Origin: Homalodisca vitripennis
Taxonomy: Eukaryota > Arthropoda > Insecta > Hemiptera > Cicadellidae
DNA: 64,000 nt
Assembly (NCBI RefSeq): GCF_021130785.1
Contig: NC_060213.1
Location: 70,700,001-70,764,000 of the forward strand
Direction: 5' to 3'
Shown here: positions 1-11,057 of the stretch, in pieces
How positions within the stretch are numbered: the first letter of the stretch is position 1
Layout of the letters: each line of letters starts with the position of its first letter
Program-made: the position numbers and the translations under genes
The notes under the pieces: generated by a model
The model's database searches: none
What the model was told of the DNA's origin: nothing
The model's input: only the letters and a program-made list of their open reading frames with translations

Positions 1-2739
1 ACAATAAAATAAACCACATAAAATGTAATAAATCTTTAGCACGTTATATCTATACTTAAAAGCGAAAATTTACACTACCGAACGCCACATATTAAAGAAA
101 ATTAAGAGGTCAGTACCATGTTGAGATATCTGAAAATTTCTGCAGCATTATTTTCCAAGAGATAGCGTTAAAGGTGTAATATTTCGCTTCCCTGCGTTCT
201 ATCTTTACATCCAAACTAATTATAACTGCTTCAATATTTCAGATCTCCTAAAAATGCCAGCACATCAGAGACCCTTCATTCATTAATCCAATTAGGGCAT
301 GTGTACATTTCTGTCTAATGTAACATGTGCCAGCAACTACCACTTTATTTTTGACGGTTTCATTGATTTTATATAAAACGTATATGTTTTAGCAGTTACA
401 CTTTAACTTACGTTATAACAATAAATATACAAATAATTAATACCATTAATATATTGTATCCATGACTCAAACTATGCTCTATTTTTTTCTAAACTGAATG
501 GTAATTAATAATATTTAGATTTGTATTTTGTATTAGTGTAATATTTAATTAACAACACAAACGTGTGACAGTTAGCTTAATAAATTTGCAAAACCTTTTC
601 AGGAACTATTGTAAATATAAACCAACCTAAAATTTCACTGTATTTCCTTAAGAACATCTTAAAAACCACATTAATACTCTTATTATGTAATACTAATACC
701 AGCTGATACCCGCGATCTACCAATAAAATACTATGGTGTTACGGGCATGTCCATTTTAATTGCATTATCAAGATCTCTTACTGACATAAGTGATCTTACG
801 AAAAACTTTCAAGCTACGGATCTTTTTTTTTAAATAAATAAAATATTTAAATTATTTCTCTATCTCTATGGTAGTCTGAAAAACTATGAAAGTCTTTAAG
901 AAGTAAATATTAAAATCTTTAAGCTTTTCTCGAAGTCTTACACAAATATAAAAAGAAAATAATAAAATTTAAAATATTAGCCCAAACATACAAGAACTGG
1001 CATTATACGCCATACAAAGAATTTATGTTTGCCACGCTAAGTGATCTTAGCCATGTTCTGTCTGTCCTCATTGTCCTCTGACCTAAACAATGACCTTTTA
1101 AATCAAAATAAGTGAAATATTTTGTACATTACAACGATATAATGCAACGATTACATGGAGCTGCTCAACGACCGGTTTCAAAATTAGTTATTTAATGTAA
1201 GAGTTCTAACAGAATTGCTGTGTGTATGACAGGAATATGCTTTGCTCTTTCTTGTAACATTTTTAATATTTATTATGTCCATTTCTACCGTTTTCAGATC
1301 TGATATAGAATATCTTATCTTTATAAAACTTCCTAGCATGAAAAAAATTGCGTTTATATCTCGGAAATTTGCCATACATTTATGTCACAAATAAACGTAA
1401 TATTTCCGTCCATTTACCTAACCATAGAGAAAAAGTACTAAAAAGACTCCCCTTTTTGAATGTAAGTGTTTGGTAAGAGATTATAATAGTTTTTCGGAAA
1501 AAATATGGATCAGTATATCCATTTTCAATCACAGCACCAAAATTTGTCAAAGAGAAAGTCGTGTACTCTTTGTTTGACAAGGGAAGAGAATCTGCTGAGA
1601 AAAAATCGGAACTTATAAAAGTAATTACCTCAGTCTATTACTATCAAATCGAAAACAAATAAAATGAAAACATGAAGGGAATGCAACATTTATAACAATT
1701 CGCTAATTTCATAAAAGAAAACAGTCAAAGTCTTGTAAAATCGAATAAAATAATTAGCATAAAATACCCAAAAACAACATAAATTTATAGTACAACATGT
1801 TTATATAAATAGGGACTGATTGTAAATTTTTTAAGTCTAAGAAATACGAGTGTAACCTGGGGTTTTCGCAATAGTCTGATGTATACCAAGGTGTATAATG
1901 AACGACAAACTTGAACATTTAAAAAAGAGGTTGGAGTGAATGTTTTTGTATAATTATATATTTTCTATTTGAATTATCCTCTATATACTATCTTCCAATG
2001 GTCATAAATTTATGAAATTTACTGGATTTCAGTTTAATGACTCCCACTTATCACAATAAACATTCCTATATTGCATGTAGTTTACGTAATTACATGGAAA
2101 GTACTCCTGGTACATTAGTATGTCAACTTACCAATGTATTTTAATAATCTAAAGCAGCAAGAAATATAGTTTGTTCACATTATGATATTTCATCCCCTTT
2201 GTGGAATAACCGAAGCGTCTCTAATTGGGGATATGTCCATACTTCAACTTGTATTGTTGTTACAATAGAGACACAATACAGCGAACCTAGAGTGTCCCCT
2301 CGTTATCTGACAACTGCACGAGCTTCAACTGTTAGAGAACTTATACAGTAGTTACCTGCAGCAAAAATATATTTCTGTCTCGGAAAGGAATTGAGGTATT
2401 TATTAAAGTTTTTCATGGCGCTTCATAAACTTAATTTAAACATAAAAAAGCTTGGTAATCGTCCATGTCTCATTATGGAATATTACTCTTCTGGCCAGGA
2501 TTCCACTTAAGGATATTGGTTTTATTTATGTTTAAATAACATCAGTTAGTTCCTCAGTAAAATCTATATTTTATAGTCTAACTTAAACATTGTATTCCGT
2601 TTAAAACCATACGAGTTTTACATTAATTGCGCCAAACATTTATTTCAGATATTTAATGCTTATTCTTCCTCATTTTCCATGAAATATTATGAAAATATAA
2701 ATTTTAATTATATTCTGAATATATTGATCATTATATCGA
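1..2739. other. AT-rich non-coding DNA
   Basis: No coding exon, RNA gene or recognisable repeat could be supported here. Open frames are short and lack family motifs. The one unusual part is 2146-2352 on the plus strand, which stays open for about 68 codons without an ATG and is somewhat GC-richer near 2270-2340. It could be chance or an old repeat. Because a terminal exon lies downstream at 4871 on the plus strand, this stretch may be intronic. Confidence 0.5.
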
Positions 2740-3584
2740 ATCATTTAGTTTGATCTTGTTGGTGTATAAATGCAGTATCGTACAGAATAAGAAGCTCATA
2801 CCTAAATTCTTTCCAAGATTATGACTTGGAGTGATATCACTAACGTTCACCTTGTACATCATTCAGTTTGATCTTGTTGGTGTATAAATGCAGTATCGTA
2901 CAGAATAAGAAGCCCATACCTAAATTCTTTCCAAGATTATGACTTGGAGTGATATCACTAACGTTCACCTTGTACATCATTCAGTTTGATCTTGTTGGTG
3001 TATAAATGCAGTATCGTACAGAATAAGAAGCCCATACCTAAATTCTTTCCAAGATTATGACTTGGAGTGATATCACTAACGTTCACCTTGTACATCATTC
3101 AGTTTGATCTTGTTGGTGTATAAATGCAGTATCGTACAGAATAAGAAGCCCATACCTAAATTCTTTCCAAGATTATGACTTGGAGTGATATCACTAACGT
3201 TCACCTTGTACATCATTCAGTTTGATCTTGTTGGTGTATAAATGCAGTATCGTACAGAATAAGAAGTCCATACCTAAATTCTTTCCAAGATTATGACTTG
3301 GAGTGATATCACTAACGTTCACCTTGTACAACATTCAGTTTGATCTTGTTGGTGTATAAATGCAGTATCGTACAGAATAAGAAGTCCATACCTAAATTCT
3401 TTCCAAGATTATGACTTGGAGTGATATCACTAACGTTCACCTTGTACATCATTCAGTTTGATCTTGTTGGTGTATAAATGCAGTATCGTACAGAATAAGA
3501 AGTCCATACCTAAATTCTTTCCAAGATTATGACTTGGAGTGATATCACTAACGTTCACCTTGTACATCATTCAGTTTGATCTTG
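2740..3584. repeat. 118-bp tandem satellite, about 7.1 copies
   Basis: Seven consecutive 118-bp units start with tgatcttgttggtgtataaa at 2751, 2869, 2987, 3105, 3223, 3341 and 3459. A partial eighth copy begins at 3577 and breaks off after tgatcttg. Units are almost identical. Each carries a perfect 10-bp palindrome (gtgatatcac) and a ccaag/cttgg stem. One variable site separates copies by position: gctcat in copy 1, gcccat in copies 2-4 and gtccat in copies 5-7. There is also a single cat/caa change at the end of copy 5. No open frame runs through the array. High identity points to recent amplification or homogenisation. Confidence 0.97.
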
Positions 3585-4870
3585 CCTACGTACAAACTAA
3601 ACCATAAATAATTCTAATATGTAACTCACAATTCAATTTTAAGATACTTTACGTTCATACAAGCACAATTTTAGCCATTGCCTACGATGAGAGTTCTTAC
3701 AGTACACTTTTGCATACTATAACATTGGAAGAAAATGTTTAAATTATTTTCACTGACAATTAGGAACCTTCTGTTGTTAAATATGGTATAATAAGACATA
3801 CACATGTATTTTACGTTTATTTTGAAAATGTATTTTCCGCCACATGTATTTGAAAATCTAAAAGATTTTAAAAGTCTTCTTGAATTTGTCACAAAAATGC
3901 TGAAATTATAGAAATATATAGTATCTAGTTCTGTTACAACGTTACTTTCAAGAATACAATTTATACCCTAATCACCCAACACATATTTATAATTTACTGC
4001 TATACAGTTTATTGAAATACCAATAGTATTCCTTTCATTTAGGGTTATACAATTTTGTAGTGTAATTTTGGTAAAAGGAAACCTTGAAATACCTTCATGA
4101 TGTTTCCCATGTTAGAATGATTACTTTTATTTTTAGCAATGCTGTGTCATGTGGATTGCTCAAAATTATGTTTCCAATTATGTCATAAATTGTACTATTT
4201 AGTTGTACATTTACGTAACTACAATAGAGCAAATAGAAACATTTTGGACATGTAATATATTACACACAATTTCCACCTTTAATATTAAGAAGTAAATGGA
4301 TAAAATACAAAAGTTTAAATAACAAAAAGAGTGAACATTTACAAACATATAAAACAATATCTTTGTCATTGTTTCCCAGTTGGTAAGGGATATTTATCGC
4401 AAAGCCTGCGAGTGATTGGTAGCCCTTGGGAGAGTAATCCATTACTCAGGCTATGTATTTACATTCACTCCCTTGTCTTGAATGTTACACTCCAGTTGTC
4501 AATGGTTACACTTGGGATTTGTGTCCAACATTATGTTCCAACTAATTGACTAAGCTATGTTTAATAGGGATTAATGTAATTTGTTTGCTTTCGCATATAT
4601 TGACTTCTATTTATCAACTGATTTGGTGACTATTGTCTTCAAGGACTTTTTAGTTCATTTCATGCAAATGCATTTTAAATATTTTAGTTTATTATGATAA
4701 TAAAGAATGGTTAAAAAAAATAATATAATTAGTTTTGGGTAAATTATTGATATTGGTATGATATGAGTTTTATAAAGTACTAGTTATTTAATATTATTTG
4801 AATAAAGGCAAAGTTTATATGTTTTATTTGTTAAGTATTTTGGGGATTAAATTGTCTAACATTTTTACAG
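3585..4870. other. Probable intron upstream of terminal exon
   Basis: AT-rich sequence between the satellite and the exon at 4871. It ends in a plausible 3' splice site: a possible branch site gtctaac, a T-rich tract and acag at 4867-4870. A slightly GC-richer patch at about 4370-4530 is open on both strands (72 and 60 codons) but shows no family motif. I treat it as non-coding or an old repeat. Confidence 0.45.
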
Positions 4871-4937
4871 ACTCCTAACTGGAGAGAGACCAGCTGAACG
4901 TGAGGACGTGTTGATCCCGTTCCACGTAGAGCTCTAA
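4871..4937 (+). CDS. Terminal coding exon of an unidentified host gene
   Basis: A T-rich tract ending in acag immediately precedes this stretch. It reads, after one leading base that completes the previous codon, LLTGERPAEREDVLIPFHVEL and then TAA at 4935-4937. The exon is about 52 percent GC in a roughly 30 percent background. Its codons use C or G at many third positions, and its sequence is charged and proline-containing, unlike translated intergenic DNA. The intron would be phase 2. No upstream exon is seen in the window, so the rest of the gene probably lies before position 1 or in very short exons missed here. A possible poly-A signal (aataaa) occurs near 5189, although others follow. 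I do not recognise the protein family. The call rests on splice site, frame and composition, so it is inference rather than homology. Confidence 0.6.
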
Positions 4938-7900
4938 ACAAAATTTTCCAAACTAAAAGTGTTTTTTTCTCAATGCAGCTTTACCATGACAGCCAAATCT
5001 ATTATAAATATGTGCTTTCGTACAAGACTAATTACACTGTAATGTACACTGTAGTGTAATTTACTAATTACACATATTAGTACTAATAGATCAAATAACT
5101 GGATATTTAGCACATTGCATTGCGTGCTAAGCTTTCAACGATGATTTTGATTAAATTGCACACTGATACTTTTAAAGCGTCAATGACAAATAAATATCTC
5201 TTCTTTTTTAGACATTTTAAATTGAAACTTAATTTGGTAACTATAAGATTCTGGGTGTCAATTGTCACTTCATTAGTTATGGAAGCCTGAGAATTCGATG
5301 ACAAGAATGAGCAGACACACTTGTATATCGAGAATGTATCTTAGTGTGCATAATATTTTTATTGGTATAACAGTGAAAATAATTGGCATTCCGTAATCAA
5401 ACACAATTCGCAGAACAAAAACCATCGGGAGGCTTGCAACGAAAGTTCGTTCGTTGGAATAGTTGGTGTTTGTAAAAATTAATCTTTTACAAACTGTACT
5501 CAGACCACTATGAGTATTACTTTCCTAAGGGCTGTAGTTGTACAAACTTACATTATTTTTGTATACACTGAAAAATATTACAGCTTTCCTGGTAGTAAGG
5601 TCCTATTAAAAAATTGGGTTGTCTTAAACAAATTTTTTATAGCTATAATTAACCATCAGCCTGTATGATTCTGTTTTGGTGTAAGATGGCAGTGAACAAC
5701 TTCCATCTCCATCTGTGCCTAGATTCCAGCTATATTTTCCCAATTCCTGGGAGTGCAAAAACTATTGCTTGCACCCTTCACCATGTTGTGAGTATAGCAC
5801 CTCCGATATCTGATTAAAAGGCCATTGCTACTTACTTTCTGTCATTCCAGCTTCTCATTTATACGTGACTAACATTAACCCGTCGCTGTACACGCAATGT
5901 CTTAGGCTTTGCACGTGTATCAGTACCTCTGGTTTTAGTAAATATTACAATATTTACATGAATTATACACAAATGTTGAGTTTGCCTTGATGCCAAAATC
6001 AAGAAATTATGTCATAAGTGTATATTTATGGCCATTGCAATTTATTAAGGCATTAGTAGGTTTAATGACATAGTTGATTTTACCTTGTTTGGCGATGAAG
6101 AAAATATATATTTAAGAATCAAATTGTTGAAAAATTAAATGTTTTCCTTACTATGTTACAACAATAAAATAACAATAACTGCTAAATTTGAGGATCTAAA
6201 AGTATTCTAAGGTAGTGACTGTAATAATCAGTTTTACTTAACTATAGTTAAAGATTAGTTAATGTTGTATTTCATTACTATACGACGTAATGAGGTGTGG
6301 TTCGATGCCCGCTCGGACAATTATAGCAAAGGCGCCGTTTTTTGCTCATATGTCGTGGAACCAAAACACGCGGGCTTTTAAACGTAATATATATGTACAA
6401 AAATATTATTCAAAATTATTTGATAAAGAAGCAGTTTGACCTAATCTTTACGTATCTTAATGCATTTAAATGCATACTTTATTAATATAGTTAGCTTTAA
6501 AGGAAGAAAATTGGTTATTGTGAGTTGATTTTTAAAGATAGGTTATGTGCCTCTGCCGACTTTTTGCAGTTAAAAAAAATTTACAATGTTACAGTACATT
6601 ACTTTGTTATAATTCGTAATATTTAGTCAATATTAGCAATGAAAGTGATAACAAATACAAATTTTAGCATTATACAAACTTTGTTCTACTTAAAATAAAT
6701 GATTAAATTATTGATGTGTCATACCTGGGAACCTTCCCTGGATAATAACAAAGTCGACAGTAAAAAATGTATTAAAATCCTTTGAGTGGTTTAAAAACCA
6801 TCGATGCCCAAACAGACCAAAACACAAAGTGACTTTAATTTATTCTATGTATGAATGTAGCTAGTGAGTTATAACTTGTAGTACACAGTCAATCGTGGTT
6901 TGTACTGGGACTAAATTAAAAAATTATTAGCAAAACAACAAATTACTAATTTGATGAAAAGCTAAGGATTTCCTAGCCGCCTTACATCGATATATCTTTT
7001 TACGCTTATAAAATGCCTAGGAATACTATGCTTAGGGATTTTCTATAATATGCCAATGTTGGGATTGCTGAAATTTCTGAAGACAGCAAATTGTTAATTA
7101 GAAACCCCACCTCCTCTCTCCTAATAAATACAACTTTCAACCATCAATTTTTAAGATTTTTCAAAAATATCTAAAAAATCCGCATGTATGCTGTAAATTT
7201 CTGTTGTTCACATGGAAACTTGAAACTATGAAATAAATGATTTATCTGTCACTAATATTGCTATAAATGCCAAAACAAAAGTTGTTAATAATAAAAGTTT
7301 TCTTTTATATATTAGTATCTGATAAAAAATCATCAGATACCGGGTAGCTTATGACTGAGAAGACGTGTGCGTACTTCCCTGTGTATTGCAGTCACACTTG
7401 TCGATGGCTGCAAGTTTATTCAATAGTTTAATGTTAAATTTATATGATTTCGTTAGGCATTCTTATTTTTGTTACATTTCATCGAATACTTTAATGATTT
7501 TTCATTATAATGAATTTGCTTGAATTTAAATTTATATACAATACCTATTAGCTATTATTCAAACGTTTATGATAATTTTATATTTCACAAAAAGTGTGCG
7601 TTTTTCGAACGCGAGTCAGTCCAACGAAATTTTAGTGGAATGAATATTTGAGAGAGGTTGTGTTAAAAACTTGAATCAGGCAAATGTTAAGGTTGAAACG
7701 TACGACCAAGAACGTACGCTGTTTAAAATTCATAAAACCTGAAATTTGTTGTGACAGATAATTACAAGCTTGAAGAGGGTTAAGATGTCATCGAGAGATA
7801 CGCAACGTGTGATAGTGTTTCACTGATAGATAATACAACATGTTCACATAAAATCACTCGGTTGATCTCAATATCAGTTCACTAGAGAGGGATGTCAAAG

Positions 7901-9399
7901 CTACAAGTTGAATCTTTTTGAATGTTGCTACCCCCGCTCACTTTTACTACCCACATTGTTTTAAACTGCTTGAATATTTCAGGTGTCATGAACAACGAAT
8001 GTGTATTGGTAACCCTTCACTTCATAACAAGCTTTTGCTCCTACATGCTTTTCAAATGATGAAATATTCACTTATTATCACATTTATATTGAGTATTCCA
8101 CTTATGATTGAGTGAATTGCTTTCAATATTTTTAATTGGACTGTTTTCTTCTACAATGTTTTCAGACTAGACTAATAACTGTATTCAAACACTGCAATCA
8201 ATATGTTCCGTGTTGGACATTCTAAATAATTTTAAACAGTGTTTTGCTGTTAAGTAGATATTTCAAATTGAATAGAGATAAAATGAGAAAAGAGTTTAAC
8301 TCAGCTTTATATGATAAGATCGTTATCCACTAAGTAGATCATTAAAAACACTAATTACCCTGTGAGATAATTACCTTAACTGAACTGGATATTTTTTGAG
8401 ACATACAAAGAGTAAGAATCATACTGAAGTGAAAAAACATTTTTTTAAACACACATATTGTGTGTGTGTGGTGTTGGTAAAATAGGACTTCTAGAATAAC
8501 TTTGATAACAAACTCTCGAAACAAATTTCAATTACACTTTTAAAGATACGTAGCTGATTAGTGAGTTCACAAAATTAAAAAACATATTAAAAAGTCACAT
8601 ATAGTAATGATTATATAGTAAATACCTATAGATTACTCAATGAAAAATAACGATTTAATTTATTACGTTAAAAGAGATGTAACTGAGACAATCTCTGTTT
8701 TGTTTATTTTACCGCAAGTTTGAGCTACTTAATAAAAAAAATCATAAAATTCGTAAGGGAAAAAATTCAAACCTTGTTTAGTTGTAGTCTAAAAGGACTT
8801 AAAAATACAAAATTAAAATATAATTTAAATAGAGAACAATAACATGGCAATTTAATCCAAGACTGGCTACGAAAATAATAACAACGTAGGTAAAGGCTTT
8901 ACTGACAGTCACTAATATATAAGAAATGATTAATTAATATTGTTATTTTCCGATTAATAACAATCAGCTGATATATTTACATTAATAGATGAACTCACTT
9001 GCTTTCTTAAGATTGTCATTTTAAAACATTAAATAAATATTTTGGGTGCATTTAAAGTTGCTAGTCGAATTGCTCCAAAAACATGTTTAATTTGAATATA
9101 CTGCACGTAAAAACTTATTTATTATATATTTAATTATTAATTGCAAGTTGTATTATTCAATTTTTTCTCACAACGACTTCTTTACTATAATTGTAACAAA
9201 AATAAGCCAGAAACTTTAGTGTTTAAATATTCCTTTCCCAAAAGTTTAAAACTTGTAAGCTCAACTTAATAGGTTACTCTTATATAACTTTAAAATGTAA
9301 CAAGACTTTAGTTACATTCTTCAAAATGTTTAACCTTATTTTTAATTCGAAAACGACACGTTTGATATTAAATATTGTTTCTATATGGAGTCTTTACGT
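4938..9399. other. 3' flank and AT-rich non-coding DNA
   Basis: The first part is likely the 3' untranslated region of the gene ending at 4937. A 43-codon ATG-started frame (5686-5817, +) sits in a slightly GC-richer patch and may be chance. A perfect 9-bp-stem hairpin (gtatctgat/atcagatac) lies at 7315-7340. A short tRNA B-box-like string (ggttcgatgcc) occurs near 6299 without a convincing A box. The remainder shows nothing that can be supported. Confidence 0.4.
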
Positions 9400-10590
9400 A
9401 GTTATCTGCTTGCAGGAAATCTCGAGAACAAGTTATTCTGTATACTTTAAATATTTGCATAAAACATCATTTATCAATAGATGTAAATAGGTTTTATTAA
9501 GGTATATGTGCAAGTCTCCATGGACTTTGACTTAGCATCATAGAATTTTATCACTCAGTAGGCTATAGGATTTTCTATTCTGAATGCCTGTTGGCTGTAA
9601 AAAATTCTGTTCTGTCTGATTGTCTTTCCGTTTGCAGGAAATCTTGAAAATTAAATAGTTGTAGACCTAAATGTTACATGCATCTCGAGCATGAAACTTA
9701 ATGCTTACACGCGATCAGGTGTTCTTTTACCTCGTGTACATTGAGGGTTGCAAATCCGGCAGTTGGTATTTAATATACATTTTTTTTTACTTTTCAAAAC
9801 AACTGCAGCATCAAGCTATAGAGACAGAATTTAATGTAAATGCAGTTTGATTCCAATACCGTATATTGTTCATATTCGGCTCTTATGTAGAGTTTTGCAC
9901 TGGTATGCCAATGATGAGGACGTGTTCTTAAAAAAATACTCTGAGGCGTATGAGGCTAAAAAACCTTTATTGTTGCTGGTTGGATACGTGTATTCGCTTA
10001 AGTCCGAGGATGGTTTATATATATTCATACAACATCGAAATAGTTTCACAGACTACATTAAAATGCGGGAAAATAATGAAAACTTTGAAACTGGTTGGTT
10101 TATTTGCCGTTGTAAACCAAGAAATGTAAACACTAACTCACTTGCCTAAATAAGCTATTCTTTTCCAGATTGTAGGCTGAAAAACAACGGGACTAACGCA
10201 AAGTCTAATTTAGACGATTTTTTAAAATTTTCATGATCTTTATAAAGGTTCCTCCTTTATTCCTGGATAATTAAAGAGTGTTTGAACTTTACAGGTTTCT
10301 CAGTCCTACATCTATCGTATTTATATTCTTCACCGGCACAGGAAAACTCAGTAATACCACTGGAAATATTTTAAATATTTGGTGATTTCGTCCGTCACAT
10401 GAACCTGACGTGCACATATTTAATAAAAGTAGTTTCAAAGAGTAGCATGTATGTGTGTAAGTATTTTCCTTATCATGGCAACAAATCCAGATTTGAGGGA
10501 TAAATACGTTAAATATTAAGAGAATTTTGATGAAATATATTTTGGTAGCATCAGTTATGAAAATTGAAAATTCATGGGTAACAGCTAGTC
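9400..10590. repeat. Decayed dispersed-repeat region
   Basis: Two diverged copies of a motif around ttgcaggaaatct occur about 220 bp apart, near 9412 and 9635. The region ends near 10588 in gggtaacagctagtc, which resembles the GC-rich, ctagt-ending 3' terminus of the better-preserved repeats at 60450-61080. This suggests an old non-autonomous element, possibly of the same class. Neither boundary is secure and the family is not established. Confidence 0.25.
9847..10149 (+). other. 100-codon open frame, unrecognised
   Basis: The frame runs 100 codons from a TTG to TAA and has no ATG start. The translation contains a compact, fairly protein-like middle (VFLKKYSEAYEAKKPLLLLV, then GYVYSLKSEDGLYIFIQHRN) but matches no family I recognise. 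A pyrimidine-rich acceptor-like string follows the stop rather than preceding the frame, so it does not support an exon. It lies inside a region that looks like decayed repeat and may be a remnant of an element's coding sequence or simply chance. Confidence 0.2.
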
Positions 10591-10877
10591 TTCAATACAA
10601 TCTTATATTTGTTCACTGTACGGTTTTTACTACACTGGTTATTTTTTATAAAGTACTTTCAGAATGTCTAAATTCATGTTCAAGTCTATAGATTTAATAT
10701 GCTTTAAAGAACAATGATTATTTTTAGAACAATCCTTTAGTTTACTGAATAAACTATTTCCTCCTATTCTTAATCCTGGGTTGAATCAGAAGCTTGTAGA
10801 TCATCAAAGACGTACTCAATAATATTTATTTCCATATATAATCTTGTAATCTTTGCAATTAAAAGTTAAGTTATTAA

Positions 10878-11057
10878 AGTAAGTGTTGTGTGGGATGGGA
10901 CGACTGGTGGATATACTCTAATCGTGGTGTCACAAGTCTCTCTTTAATCTGGGAAAGCGTCATGCACATTCCAGACGTCAAAGCAATCTGGCAGATTGGA
11001 GACAGCTTAAACATGGTCACCATTAATGAGATTGATACCAGACTTTCTTTGATTTAA
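10878..11057. other. GC-richer island open on both strands
   Basis: About 180 bp at 45-48 percent GC in AT-rich surroundings. The plus strand is open for 59 codons before TAA at 11055, including MHIPDVKAIWQIGDSLNMVT. The minus strand is open across the same interval and reads, for example, MTLSQIKERLVTPRLEYIHQ. No family could be assigned to either. It may be an old transposon fragment or an exon-like island. Confidence 0.25.

Noticed and set aside
2740..3584. 118-bp units as a CRISPR array
   Set aside because: Units abut with no variable spacers, and the whole 118 bp is repeated. The window is eukaryotic in character.
6285..6375. tRNA B-box-like string ggttcgatgcc suggesting a tRNA or SINE
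   Set aside because: No A box at the right distance and no acceptor or anticodon stem can be drawn. It could be a SINE relic, but one box alone is not evidence.
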